DNA of 64,000 nt from Candidatus Mediterraneibacter excrementavium (GTDB lineage Bacteria > Bacillota > Clostridia > Lachnospirales > Lachnospiraceae): the NCBI GenBank assembly GCA_019120275.1, contig DWVL01000008.1, forward strand, positions 20,490 through 84,489, read 5' to 3'. Under the pieces are notes generated by a model. It searched no databases, was not told the origin of the DNA, and was given only the letters and a program-made list of their open reading frames with translations. Below, piece by piece: positions 45,717-55,979 of this stretch. Positions within the stretch are counted from its first letter, which is position 1. Each line of letters starts with the position of its first letter. Both the position numbers and the translations under genes were made by a program.

Positions 45717-46397
45717 ATGAAATACGAGATCAAAGGCGAAGAACTTCCTGTAGTGATCTGCTATCTGGAAGACGGGGAAACCATGATAACAGAGCGGGGA
45801 TCCATGAGCTGGATGTCTCCGAATATGAAGATGGAGACGACATCGAACGGCGGGATCGGGAAAGCGCTCGGCAGAATGTTCGCGGGAGAGGCACTCTTCC
45901 AGAATCGCTATACAGCGACAGGCGGAAACGGAATGATCGCGTTTGCCTCCAGTTTCCCGGGACAGATCCGGACGTGGGAAGTCGGACCGGGCAATGAGGT
46001 GATCGTGCAGAAATCCGGTTTTCTCGCGGCGGAAGAAAGCGTGGAACTGTCCGTTTTCTTCCAGAAAAAGCTGGGCGCCGGATTCTTCGGCGGTGAAGGC
46101 TTTATCATGCAGAAGCTTTCCGGACGTGGGACGGCATTCCTGGAATTTGACGGGCATGTGGTGGAATATAACCTTCAGCCGGGGCAGCAGATCGTGGTTG
46201 ACACAGGATATCTGGCTGCGATGGACGCGACCTGCCAGATGGATATCAAGACAGTCCCGGGACTCAAAAACATGATGTTCGGCGGCGAGGGGATCTTTAA
46301 TACGATCATCACCGGACCGGGACGTGTGTGGCTTCAGACAATGCCTCTGTCCGGAGTCGCTGCGGAAATATTAAAATTCATGCCGGCAGGTAAATAA
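45717..46397 (+). CDS. AIM24 / TIGR00266 family protein
   Basis: EDGETMITERGSMSWMSPNMKMET, GLKNMMFGGEGIFNTIITGPGRVWLQTMP. Confidence 0.9.
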   Translation: MKYEIKGEELPVVICYLEDGETMITERGSMSWMSPNMKMETTSNGGIGKALGRMFAGEALFQNRYTATGGNGMIAFASSFPGQIRTWEVGPGNEVIVQKSGFLAAEESVELSVFFQKKLGAGFFGGEGFIMQKLSGRGTAFLEFDGHVVEYNLQPGQQIVVDTGYLAAMDATCQMDIKTVPGLKNMMFGGEGIFNTIITGPGRVWLQTMPLSGVAAEILKFMPAGK

Positions 46398-46427
46398 CCC
46401 GGCATACGGGATGACAAGGAGAAACGG

Positions 46428-48368
46428 ATGTCAAGATTCTTTGATGATGTACTGAATGTGATCAGACAGGATGAACGATTCTTTTCCAGAGAAGGGGGTC
46501 TTCTGAGGAATGCGCTGTACGAGGCGGCCATGCAGATGGACAGCGGGCTGATAAAACTGCTCTACTCTGACGAGGTGACGAGGGAGCGTTTCTTTACCGA
46601 TATCGGCGGTATCGCTGTGTTTGACAAAACCGCATTCGGATGGGTGGTGAGTAACCGGGAGTTCCTGCCGGATTCCTATACCAGATACAAGAATAAGATC
46701 GGACTGGCGGATCCAAAAGGAGAACTCATATCATCTTCCAATGATATTGAGCTGGTGTTTCCGTATAAAGAGTGCGTTCTTGAAGGCGGGCAGACGAAGG
46801 AGGATCAGAAACGTGCTGAGATCTTTTATAACGCAGTCCTTGCGCCGGATGAAGTAGACAGACTGCTGTATCCGAAAGTGCTGTCCAATGCAAAGCGATA
46901 TTCTGCGGACGGCATTGAGAAAACGGATCGGATCCGCAGGGATGACAATCTGGTGATCAGGGGCAACAATCTTCTGGCGCTCAGTTCGCTGAGAAAACGG
47001 TATACAGGCAAGGTCAGGATGGCATACTGGGATGTGCCTTACAATACCGGATCGGACAGCTTCGGGTACAATGACCGGTTTTCGAGAAGCAGCTGGCTGC
47101 TGTTTATAAAGAACAGAGTCGAGCAGGCTCTTCCGATGCTGACGGATGAGGGAGGCGTCTTCCTCATACAGTGCAGCTTCCACCAGTATTCGTATCTGAA
47201 AGTGCTGCTGGATGAGGTCATCGGCAATTATATTATGACATTCAACATCCTTGTCAGACACCCGGACCGGACGCTGACCGGGGATAAAGAATTCAATGAT
47301 GTGATCGAATACGTTCTTGTCTACGCAAAGAGTCCGGATTTCCGGATGCCCAGAAAAGAAGAAAAGAAGAAAGTGGACGATTATCAGTGGACGGTGAGGG
47401 AACTGACAGAAGGTGCGCCTGTTGAATTTGACGGGAAAAAGGGGCGCGTCTTCCTGCCCGGCGAGTACGAACTGACAAAGACCGGTCCGGCGAAAGAAAA
47501 CTTTAAGATCATGACCGTGCGAGGTTCGATCAGGGAGAAGGTCTCGTCGGGACGGTTCTATGTAAAATACCTGCAGCCTTTAGAGGAGAAATATCCGCCG
47601 AAGACATTGTTTAAAGTGGACGATATCGGAGATGACATGTATGATCACCGTTATTTCTATCTCCCGCCCGAAGGAAATAAAAACGGAGCGTATCTGCAGG
47701 GAATGCCGACCTCCTCGAAAGTGACATACAAGCCGTACCCGAACTTCCTTGACTTCGTGCAGAGCTACAATGTCGTAAACGACGAGGGAAATGTGGAGTT
47801 CAGAAACGGGAAAAAACCGGAAGATCTGCTGGCGTTCCTGATGGATATTTTTACGGCTGAGGGCGACCTTGTCCTGGATGCTTTCGGGGGATCGGGGACG
47901 ACAGCCGCCGTTGCCCTGAAAATGAACCGCCGGTTTATCATCTGCGAACAGATGGATTATATTGAAACGGTGACGGTGAAGCGAATCCACGGGGTGCTGA
48001 AAGGCGAGGAGAATGACCTGCTTCCGGAATACGGATATGACGGTCAGGGTTCTTTTGTGTATGTGGAACTTGCGAAACTGAATCAGGTATTCGCGGAGCG
48101 GATCGCTGCCGCGACAGAAGAAGAGCTGCCGGCTATTTACGATGACATGATCGGAACCGGCTACATCAGCTGCCGGATCGATCCGGGGAAGATCAATCTC
48201 TCAGATCCGGATTTTGCCGGTCTGGATCTTGATAAGAAGAAACGGTTCCTGATGGAACTTCTGGACCTGAACCAGCTGTATATCAGTTACTGTGATATCG
48301 ATGATGAGACATTTGCGGTCAGCAGCGCGGACAAGGCGGTTTCCAGATCTTTTTATGAGGAGGGATAA
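46428..48368 (+). CDS. Type III restriction-modification methyltransferase subunit (Mod)
   Basis: VIRGNNLLALSSLRKRYTGKVRMAYWDVPYNTGSDSFGYNDRFSRSSWLLFIKNR (variant motif IV) and LVLDAFGGSGTTAAVALKMN (FxGxG). Confidence 0.88.
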   Translation: MSRFFDDVLNVIRQDERFFSREGGLLRNALYEAAMQMDSGLIKLLYSDEVTRERFFTDIGGIAVFDKTAFGWVVSNREFLPDSYTRYKNKIGLADPKGELISSSNDIELVFPYKECVLEGGQTKEDQKRAEIFYNAVLAPDEVDRLLYPKVLSNAKRYSADGIEKTDRIRRDDNLVIRGNNLLALSSLRKRYTGKVRMAYWDVPYNTGSDSFGYNDRFSRSSWLLFIKNRVEQALPMLTDEGGVFLIQCSFHQYSYLKVLLDEVIGNYIMTFNILVRHPDRTLTGDKEFNDVIEYVLVYAKSPDFRMPRKEEKKKVDDYQWTVRELTEGAPVEFDGKKGRVFLPGEYELTKTGPAKENFKIMTVRGSIREKVSSGRFYVKYLQPLEEKYPPKTLFKVDDIGDDMYDHRYFYLPPEGNKNGAYLQGMPTSSKVTYKPYPNFLDFVQSYNVVNDEGNVEFRNGKKPEDLLAFLMDIFTAEGDLVLDAFGGSGTTAAVALKMNRRFIICEQMDYIETVTVKRIHGVLKGEENDLLPEYGYDGQGSFVYVELAKLNQVFAERIAAATEEELPAIYDDMIGTGYISCRIDPGKINLSDPDFAGLDLDKKKRFLMELLDLNQLYISYCDIDDETFAVSSADKAVSRSFYEEG

Positions 48369-48374
48369 GAGAAA

Positions 48375-50996
48375 GTGTCTTTTTTGTATGAGAAAATAGA
48401 CAGTTTGAGAGAAGCCGGATATATCGAAAGCATCCCTTCTTACATAGAGGACAATATTAACCCCGAGTTTGAACTGCGGCCGTACCAGATACAGGCGTTT
48501 GAGAATTTTGTCACATATTTCAACAGCAGATTCCGGACCCGCCCGTCACAGACGCTCTTCCATATGGCGACGGGGAGCGGCAAGACGCTGATCATGGCGG
48601 GACTGATCCTCTACCTGTACAAACAGGGCTACAGGAATTTTCTGTTCTTTGTGAATCTGTCTAATATCGTGAAAAAGACAAAGGACAATTTCCTGAACCC
48701 TGCTTCGGGGAAATATCTCTTCGCGGATGAGATCGTGATCGACGGGGAGCAGGTCCATGTGAAAGAAGTGGATAATTTTCAGTATGCCGACGAAGCGTCG
48801 ATCAATATCTGCTTTACCACGACGCAGAAGCTTCATACAGATATGTGGATGACAAAGGAAAATGCGCTCTCTCCGGATGATTTTGCGGGCGGGAGGACAG
48901 TGCTCATCTCGGATGAGGCGCATCATCTCAATGCGGAGACGCTTCAGGGGAATACCTCAAAAATGAACGCGGAGGAAAGAGAGACGTACCACAGCTGGGA
49001 GTCAACGGTCAGGAGCATTTTTGAGTCCGGGAAAGAAAATATCCTTCTTGAGTTTACAGCGACATGTGATACGGAGAATCCGCTGTTGAAAGCGGCATAT
49101 TCAAATAAGATCCTCTTTGATTATCCGCTCCGCAGATTCCGGGCGGATAAATATTCAAAGGAGATCAAAACGCTGAGGAGCGATATCCCGCTCAGAGACC
49201 GGGAACTCCAGGCGGTCATACTCAGTCAGTACAGGCTGAAAGTGTTCCAGGAACACCGGATCCCGATGAAGCCGGTGATCCTGTTTAAAGCCTCCAAGAT
49301 CGCGGAAAGCAAAGAGCGGATGAAAGAGTTCAATGCGATGATGAGAACGCTTGCCGCAGAGGATATAGAGAGGATCTTTGCGTCGTCGGATAACGAGGTG
49401 ATCCGGACTGTATCAGAATATTTTGAAAAGAGGAATATTTCCTGCGCGGAACTTGCCATGGAACTCAGAGAAGATTTCAGCGAGATCCACGTTATGTCCG
49501 TCAATGACGACAGGGAGGCCGACAGGAAGCAGCTTCTTCTGAATTCGCTGGAAGACAGCAGCAATCCGTACAGGGCGATCTTTGAGGTGAAGAAACTGGA
49601 CGAGGGATGGGATGTATTAAATCTGTTCGATATCGTCCGCCTGTACGAGACCAGGGATTCGAAAAACGGAAAACCGGGACGATCGACAGTTTCAGAGGCG
49701 CAGCTGATCGGCAGGGGCGCGAGATACTGCCCGTTCACGGTGCATCCGGATCAGCCGAAATATCAGAGAAAGTATGATGATGATGAGGATCATCCATTAA
49801 GGATCTGCGAGGAACTGTATTACCACTGCCAGAACAGCAGCAGATATATCGATGAACTGAAGCATGCGCTGAGGGAGACCGGGATCGATCTGGATCAGGC
49901 TGTCACGAGAACCTATGTCCTTAAAGACAGCTTTAAGCGCGGTGATTTCTATAAAACAGGACTGGTCTTTGCAAACGAAAGGACAGTAAAAAGCCGTAGG
50001 CACATAACAGGCCTGCCGCAGGCTGTCAGAGAGAAGACATATACGTATTCGGCGGTTTCCGGCCGGATGGCTGTCGATACTATGTTTGAGGATACGGTGT
50101 CTCTGACAGATCGAAAGAAACAGACCTGCATGTATCCGTGTACGGTCGCAGAGATTGCATCGGTCAATTATGCAGCCGTGCACAAGGCGCTGAGGAAATT
50201 CCGGATCTTTGATTTTGATGTGCTCCGGCGTTACTATCCGGAACTCCGGTCCGCACGGGAATTTATCTTCAGCGAGGAATACCTCGGCGGGATCCGGATC
50301 GAGATCACGTCAGAAGATGAAAAACCGGATATGACGGTCCTGCACAGCGCATGCGTCTGTGTATTGGCGGAGGTGGCTGCCAGACTTTCTTCTATTGAGG
50401 AGGAATATGAGGGAACGGAGACTTTTGCGCCGCGTTATATCCGGGATGTGTTTACGGATAAGAAGGTTCTGTGCACGAATCCTGTGGAAGGCGGGATCGG
50501 GATGTCTCAGAAAGATGTTTCCGTACCTGAGGAATACAGGATGGATCTGGCGGAAGAAGACTGGTATGTATACGGGGATAATTACGGGACAGGCGATGAG
50601 AAAGCGTTTGTCGCCTGTTTTAAAAAGTATGTGGACAGACTGAAAAAAGCATTCGATCAGGTTTATCTGATCAGAAATGAAAGACAGCTTTCTGTCTCGT
50701 CGTTTGACGGGGGAAAGAGATTTGAACCGGATTACCTGCTGTTTCTCCGCTCCCATGCCGGCGGCAGGGCGGTACAGCATCAGATCTTTATCGAGGTCAA
50801 GGGAACACATCTGCTGGAAGCCGATGCCTGGAAGGAAGAATTCCTGCTGCAGATGGAAAGCAGAGCCGTTCCGTCTGCCGGCCCGTCGGATGACACCGTG
50901 TACAGGATCCGGGGAATCCATTTCTTTAATCAGGAAACGAGACGAAAGGAATTCGGGGAGGATCTGGAAAAGATCCTTGCCTGCGCCGGGCGTTGA
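48375..50996 (+). CDS. Type III restriction endonuclease subunit (Res), DEAD/H helicase plus nuclease
   Basis: FHMATGSGKTLIMAG, LISDEAHHLN, LIGRGARYCPF, C-terminal FEPDYLLFL...IFIEVKGTH; GTG start. Confidence 0.88.
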   Translation: MSFLYEKIDSLREAGYIESIPSYIEDNINPEFELRPYQIQAFENFVTYFNSRFRTRPSQTLFHMATGSGKTLIMAGLILYLYKQGYRNFLFFVNLSNIVKKTKDNFLNPASGKYLFADEIVIDGEQVHVKEVDNFQYADEASINICFTTTQKLHTDMWMTKENALSPDDFAGGRTVLISDEAHHLNAETLQGNTSKMNAEERETYHSWESTVRSIFESGKENILLEFTATCDTENPLLKAAYSNKILFDYPLRRFRADKYSKEIKTLRSDIPLRDRELQAVILSQYRLKVFQEHRIPMKPVILFKASKIAESKERMKEFNAMMRTLAAEDIERIFASSDNEVIRTVSEYFEKRNISCAELAMELREDFSEIHVMSVNDDREADRKQLLLNSLEDSSNPYRAIFEVKKLDEGWDVLNLFDIVRLYETRDSKNGKPGRSTVSEAQLIGRGARYCPFTVHPDQPKYQRKYDDDEDHPLRICEELYYHCQNSSRYIDELKHALRETGIDLDQAVTRTYVLKDSFKRGDFYKTGLVFANERTVKSRRHITGLPQAVREKTYTYSAVSGRMAVDTMFEDTVSLTDRKKQTCMYPCTVAEIASVNYAAVHKALRKFRIFDFDVLRRYYPELRSAREFIFSEEYLGGIRIEITSEDEKPDMTVLHSACVCVLAEVAARLSSIEEEYEGTETFAPRYIRDVFTDKKVLCTNPVEGGIGMSQKDVSVPEEYRMDLAEEDWYVYGDNYGTGDEKAFVACFKKYVDRLKKAFDQVYLIRNERQLSVSSFDGGKRFEPDYLLFLRSHAGGRAVQHQIFIEVKGTHLLEADAWKEEFLLQMESRAVPSAGPSDDTVYRIRGIHFFNQETRRKEFGEDLEKILACAGR

Positions 50997-51027
50997 AGTC
51001 CGGCGATCACACAGGAGGAAACGGAAG

Positions 51028-51747
51028 ATGGGAAAAATCGATCCGAGAGCGCAGCTCACAGCTGAGGATTATCTTTATCTGTACTGGTTTGCACAGATGT
51101 CAGCCGGGCATGGACTGAACTATGAGGATTTTCAGCCGACGGAATCGCTGATCTGCAGTTACAACGATTGCATTGACGACTGGAATGCACGGTTTGAACA
51201 GAACCGGGTATATCTTGAAAAGCCGGTAGACTGGGATATCGCGAGGAAGAAGACGGACTATTTTAAAAGGATGCTGCAGGCGGGCCATGAATTCGAGGTA
51301 TGGGTCTGTCAGGAATTTGCAAAGTACGGGATTGACCTGGGCATCTTTATGGATGAGACCGGACAGTATTCCGGAGAAAATGAATTCGGGCTGGAGATCA
51401 AGCATGATATGCGGCTTGCGGAGACGGGAAATATCTATATAGAATATCAGGAGCGTCTGCGGGCCGATCTGCCTTGGACAGAAAGCGGCATCCTGAAAAA
51501 CGACAATACACGGTACTGGATCATCGGCAGTACGCAGGAATATTACATCTTCAGGAAAGAAGATCTTCGCAGCCTTTATTACAAACTCCTGGATAATCCG
51601 AAGGGGATCCGGGGCTGCTGGTTTGTAGAGGAAAAGAAAAACGGAACATCAAAAGGATTTATCATGAGCAGAGCCAGGGCACAGGAACTGTGCATTGCCG
51701 TCTCTGTAGAAGGATTTGTGAAAAATCTGAATGTTCATAACAGATAA
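51028..51747 (+). CDS. Type III R-M-associated protein of unknown function with PD-(D/E)xK-like pattern
   Basis: 239 aa; ATG 51028 behind CAGGAGGAAA, 31 nt after res; GHEFEVWVCQEFAKYGIDLGIF...GENEFGLEIKHD...IYIEYQER. Confidence 0.7.
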   Translation: MGKIDPRAQLTAEDYLYLYWFAQMSAGHGLNYEDFQPTESLICSYNDCIDDWNARFEQNRVYLEKPVDWDIARKKTDYFKRMLQAGHEFEVWVCQEFAKYGIDLGIFMDETGQYSGENEFGLEIKHDMRLAETGNIYIEYQERLRADLPWTESGILKNDNTRYWIIGSTQEYYIFRKEDLRSLYYKLLDNPKGIRGCWFVEEKKNGTSKGFIMSRARAQELCIAVSVEGFVKNLNVHNR

Positions 51748-51763
51748 TAATGGATAATAATAG

Positions 51764-51802
51764 CCGGATCGTACGGATGCAGGAAGCTACCGTACGATCC
51801 GG
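51764..51802. terminator. Bidirectional terminator embedded in the last codons of the convergent araC gene
   Basis: CCGGATCGTACGG / CCGTACGATCCGG perfect 13-bp stem; GGTTT follows on +. Confidence 0.8.
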
Positions 51803-52638
51803 TTTCTGTTCCGCCATTCTCTTGGCGACACCCCGTATATATTTTTAAATGCCCGCGAAAAATGAAGCTGATTCGGATATCCGACAGCGTTGCCGATGTC
51901 ATTGACGGACAGGGTGGTCAGCTTCAGCAGTTCCGCCGCTTTGGTCATACGGTAGTTCAGCAGGAACTGCTGCGGGGACTGTCCGACCGTATCTTTGAAG
52001 ATCCTGCCGAAATAGGTGCGGTTCAGTCCGCAGAAAGCGGCAATGCCTTCAATGGATATATCATTTTGAAAGTTCTGCTCTATGTAATTCAGCGCTTCTT
52101 TGATATAGAAGTCCCGCATCCGGCCGTCCGCATTTATTTTCATGGATGCTGCGGACCGGGTCAGAAAGTCAAGGAACAGATACAGATGCCCGGTCAGATG
52201 GAAGCGAGATTCATTCCTGTGATCCACGATATACTGCATCTCATTGACCATATTTTCCCTGATATCCTTGAAGGTGGCATGGTAGATCGGACTTTCCGGG
52301 ATAAGGCCGGCGGTTTCTACCGCTTCTCTGGCGCGCATTCCGTCAAACTCAATCCAGACATACTCCCACGGCAGTCTGGCGTCAGCAATATAGGTCGTGA
52401 TCTGCTTGGGAAAGATCATAAATCCCTGCCCGCTGCGGATCTGGTATTCGTGGTCGTTCCCTTTGAAATCCGTTGTCATGAGACGGCCGGTTCCGGACAG
52501 GACATAGTGGAACAGATAATGGTTCCGGGAGGCGGGGCCGAAGGAATAGGCGGGATCGCACTGTTCTCTTCCAAACTGATACATGCCCAGGTCAACAAAG
52601 TTTTCGTTTGGAAACACAGAAAAAATATGCTTACTCAT
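51787..52638 (-). CDS. AraC family transcriptional regulator
   Basis: Cupin N-terminus plus HTH ISIEGIAAFCGLNRTYFGRIFKDTVGQSPQQFLLNYRM...SVNDIGNAVGYPNQLHFSRAFKNIYGVSPREWR. Confidence 0.93.
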   Translation of the reverse strand: MSKHIFSVFPNENFVDLGMYQFGREQCDPAYSFGPASRNHYLFHYVLSGTGRLMTTDFKGNDHEYQIRSGQGFMIFPKQITTYIADARLPWEYVWIEFDGMRAREAVETAGLIPESPIYHATFKDIRENMVNEMQYIVDHRNESRFHLTGHLYLFLDFLTRSAASMKINADGRMRDFYIKEALNYIEQNFQNDISIEGIAAFCGLNRTYFGRIFKDTVGQSPQQFLLNYRMTKAAELLKLTTLSVNDIGNAVGYPNQLHFSRAFKNIYGVSPREWRNRNRIVR

Positions 52639-52837
52639 TGCAGGCTCCTTTTTACTTTATTTAAATAATAAAAATATTATAAACTAAAACATACCAAAAT
52701 GCGACCCTACTTTGCGAAAAAGATGCGTAAGTTGCAACATGGTATATAACACGGGTAATGCGGATATTTTTAGCCGTATGTGCGAATGTTATAATCTGCC
52801 TATAAGCGGAAAAGCTAAAGGAAGGAGCTGAAACACT

Positions 52838-54121
52838 ATGAAAATGAAGAAAGCGGTGAGCGCAGTGCTCGCGGCATCCATGCTTGCGGCAGTCATTTTT
52901 CCGGGATGCGGTTCAGATGAGAACAGCGGAAAAACGGAGATCGAGATCCTGCAGTACAAGCCGGAGGCCGCAACGTATTTCGACCAGGTGGAAGAGCAGT
53001 TCAATGCATCGCATGACGACATCCACCTGACGATCAGTTCGCCCAATGATGCGAGCACGATCCTGAGGACCCGGTTCATCCGTGAGGACTATCCGGATAT
53101 CATCGGCATCGGCGGGGATATCAACTATTCCTATTACGTGGATGCAGATATCCTGGCGGATGTATCGGACTATCCGGGAATGGCGGATGTGAAGGAGTCC
53201 TACATCGACATCCTGGAGGCGCTGGAGATCACGCCGAAGGACGGTACATACGGGGTGCCGTATGTGGCGAATGCAGCTGGAATCCTGTACAACAGGGATA
53301 TGTTTGAAGAACACGGCTGGGAGATCCCGGAATCCTGGGATGAGCTGATGGATCTGTGCGAGGAGATCGAGGCGGAAGGAATCCTGCCGTTCTACTTCGG
53401 ATTCCGTGACACATGGACCTGCCTTGCGCCGTGGAATTCACTGGCGGTTGACCTTGCGCCGGCGGACACATGCCAGCGGGTAAACGCAGGAGAGACCACA
53501 TTCTCTGAAGAGTACGTGGAAGTAGCGGAGAAATGTGCGCAGCTGGTAAGCTACGGGCCGGACGATCCGTTCGCATACGGATATAACGACGCATGTACGG
53601 CATTTGCAAACGGCGAATCCGCCATGTATCCGATCGGAAGCTACGCGGTCCCGCAGATCCTCTCTGTCAATCCGGAGATGAACATTGACTCTTTCGTGAC
53701 ACCGGGTAACGATGATGTATCCAAGAATACGCTGAACTCAGGTGTTGACCTGCTGTTCGCAGTAACCGCAGAATGCGAGAATAAAGAAGCCGCTTATGAG
53801 GTTCTCGATTTCCTGATGGATGATGCGAATATCCAGGCTTACATCGACGATCAGAATGCAGTACCCTGCAAGGACAGTGAGTTTGAACTTGCTCCGATGC
53901 TCGACGGCATGCTTCCGTATATTGAGTCCGGCAACATGACCGACTATCAGGACCACTACTATCCGTCTGAGATGGCTGCAGACGCGCTGATCCAGACCTA
54001 TCTCATCAACGGGGACGTGGAAGACTTCCTGAACGATTTTGACACACGCTGGCAGAGATACAACCGGGATATCATCCGTGCGGTCCAGGAGTACAATGAA
54101 GAGCACGGCACTGCCGAGTAG
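52838..54121 (+). CDS. Carbohydrate ABC transporter substrate-binding lipoprotein
   Basis: Lipobox AAVIFPGC; SBP family 1 pattern. Confidence 0.92.
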   Translation: MKMKKAVSAVLAASMLAAVIFPGCGSDENSGKTEIEILQYKPEAATYFDQVEEQFNASHDDIHLTISSPNDASTILRTRFIREDYPDIIGIGGDINYSYYVDADILADVSDYPGMADVKESYIDILEALEITPKDGTYGVPYVANAAGILYNRDMFEEHGWEIPESWDELMDLCEEIEAEGILPFYFGFRDTWTCLAPWNSLAVDLAPADTCQRVNAGETTFSEEYVEVAEKCAQLVSYGPDDPFAYGYNDACTAFANGESAMYPIGSYAVPQILSVNPEMNIDSFVTPGNDDVSKNTLNSGVDLLFAVTAECENKEAAYEVLDFLMDDANIQAYIDDQNAVPCKDSEFELAPMLDGMLPYIESGNMTDYQDHYYPSEMAADALIQTYLINGDVEDFLNDFDTRWQRYNRDIIRAVQEYNEEHGTAE

Positions 54122-54141
54122 GAAAGGAGCGGGATTAGATT

Positions 54142-55014
54142 ATGAAAAAAGTAAATGACAGCAAGCGGACATATATGCTGATCACCATACCGATCCTGGC
54201 GCTGTTTGTCTGCTTCAACACAGTACCGCTTATCCGCGGTGTGATTTACAGTTTTACGAACTTTAAAGGCTTCGGTACATATGATTTCGTCGGATTCCGC
54301 AACTATCTGGATCTTTTTACAGATCCCAGAATCGGCGGTTCCTACCTGTTCACCATTAAGCTTGCCATCGTTGCAACGATCCTGACAAATGTGATCAGCC
54401 TTGTCCTGGCGCTCGGTCTGAACAGCAGGATCAAAGGAAAGACATTCCTGAGAGCGGCCTACTTCGTGCCGAACGTGCTCGGCGCGCTGGTTGTAGGATA
54501 CATTTTCCAGTATTTCTTTACCTACATCCTGCCGGGCCTTGGCGATATGCTGGGGATCGGAGCGCTTCAGGGAAGCATGCTCTCCAACAGCAAAACGGCG
54601 TGGATCGCCATCGTGATCGTCTGCGCATGGCAGTCCATCGCAATGAATACGATCATCTACATTTCCGGTCTCCAGACGGTGCCGGAGGATGTATACGAGG
54701 CGGGCGACCTGGACGGTGCGACCGGCTGGAAGAAATTTAAATACCTGACATTCCCGCTGATCATTCCGTTCTTTACGATCAACATGGTCCTCTGTGTGAA
54801 GAACTTCCTGATGGTATTCGACCAGATCATGGCGATGACAAAGGGTGGTCCGGAGCAGAGCACGGAGTCTATCTCCTACCTGATCTACAACAACGGTCTT
54901 TCAGGCGGAAGCTTTGGATATCAGAGCGCCAACGCGGTTGTATTCTTCATCGTGATCGTAGCGATCTCTGTTGCACAGATGACGATATCAAGTAAGAAGG
55001 AGGAACAGTTATAA
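54142..55014 (+). CDS. Carbohydrate ABC transporter permease (MalF-like)
   Basis: Six-TM pattern; EAGDLDGATGWKKFKYLTFPLI EAA motif. Confidence 0.92.
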   Translation: MKKVNDSKRTYMLITIPILALFVCFNTVPLIRGVIYSFTNFKGFGTYDFVGFRNYLDLFTDPRIGGSYLFTIKLAIVATILTNVISLVLALGLNSRIKGKTFLRAAYFVPNVLGALVVGYIFQYFFTYILPGLGDMLGIGALQGSMLSNSKTAWIAIVIVCAWQSIAMNTIIYISGLQTVPEDVYEAGDLDGATGWKKFKYLTFPLIIPFFTINMVLCVKNFLMVFDQIMAMTKGGPEQSTESISYLIYNNGLSGGSFGYQSANAVVFFIVIVAISVAQMTISSKKEEQL

Positions 55015-55856
55015 TGTATGAGAAAATGAAAGCCAGAGTAAACTGGCCAATAACGATCCTTCTGTTTGTGGGACTGCTCACCGTGGCATTTCCGCTGTAT
55101 ATGACAATTGTAATCGCATTCAAGCAGCCCACCGAGATGACAAACAGCATCTCCGGAATCCTGTCCCTGCCGGCGCAGTGGTCCTTAAGCAACTTTGCCC
55201 AGGCAATGGAGCTGACGGATTTCTGGCGGTCGCTTGGCAACAGCCTTCTGGTAACAGTCAGCACGGTTGTGCTCTGCATCATCCTCCACTCCCTGATGGG
55301 ATTTGCGGTTGGAAGAAATAAAGCGCACAGCAAACTGTACAACCTGGTATATCTCTTCATCGTAAGCGGTATGTTCGTTCCGTTTGCGATCCTGATGATG
55401 CCTCTTGCAAAACAGACGGCTGAGATGCATCTTGATAATTGGGCTGGCGTTATTCTCCTCTATGTGGTATTCTATATGCCGATGAATTTACTTCTTTACA
55501 CAGGCTACCTGGTAAATATCCCGATTGCCCTCGAGGAAGCAGCGAGAGTGGACGGCGCGAGTACATGGCGTACATTCTGGAAGATTATCTTCCCGATCAT
55601 GAAGCCCATGCATGCAACGGTTGCGGTTATCACTGCACTGGCCGTATGGAACGATGTTATGACACCGCTGATCATTATGTCAGGAAAAGGACAGAACACA
55701 CTGCCGCTGGCGCAGCTGACATTCCAGACGCAGTTCGGTACGAACTACAACCTGGCGTTCGCGTCCTATCTGCTGGCATTGATCCCGATCGTTGTATTCT
55801 ATGTGATCTGCCAGAAACAGATCATCAACGGAGTGGTGAACGGCGCCGTGAAATAA
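55014..55856 (+). CDS. Carbohydrate ABC transporter permease (MalG-like)
   Basis: EEAARVDGASTWRTFWKIIFPIMKP EAA motif. Confidence 0.93.
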   Translation: MYEKMKARVNWPITILLFVGLLTVAFPLYMTIVIAFKQPTEMTNSISGILSLPAQWSLSNFAQAMELTDFWRSLGNSLLVTVSTVVLCIILHSLMGFAVGRNKAHSKLYNLVYLFIVSGMFVPFAILMMPLAKQTAEMHLDNWAGVILLYVVFYMPMNLLLYTGYLVNIPIALEEAARVDGASTWRTFWKIIFPIMKPMHATVAVITALAVWNDVMTPLIIMSGKGQNTLPLAQLTFQTQFGTNYNLAFASYLLALIPIVVFYVICQKQIINGVVNGAVK

Positions 55857-55979
55857 GCGAGCCCTGATGCGCATAAGCGCGTCATACCGGGCGGGTGATA
55901 TGTGGGAAGTACATTCACCTGCCCGGATATTTTCATATACGGGAAAGAACCAATATTTACAGATCAGGAGAGACAGATT

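Noticed and set aside
44381-45733. 450-aa minus-strand ORF
   Set aside because: Antisense to the histidine kinase; also runs through its terminator.
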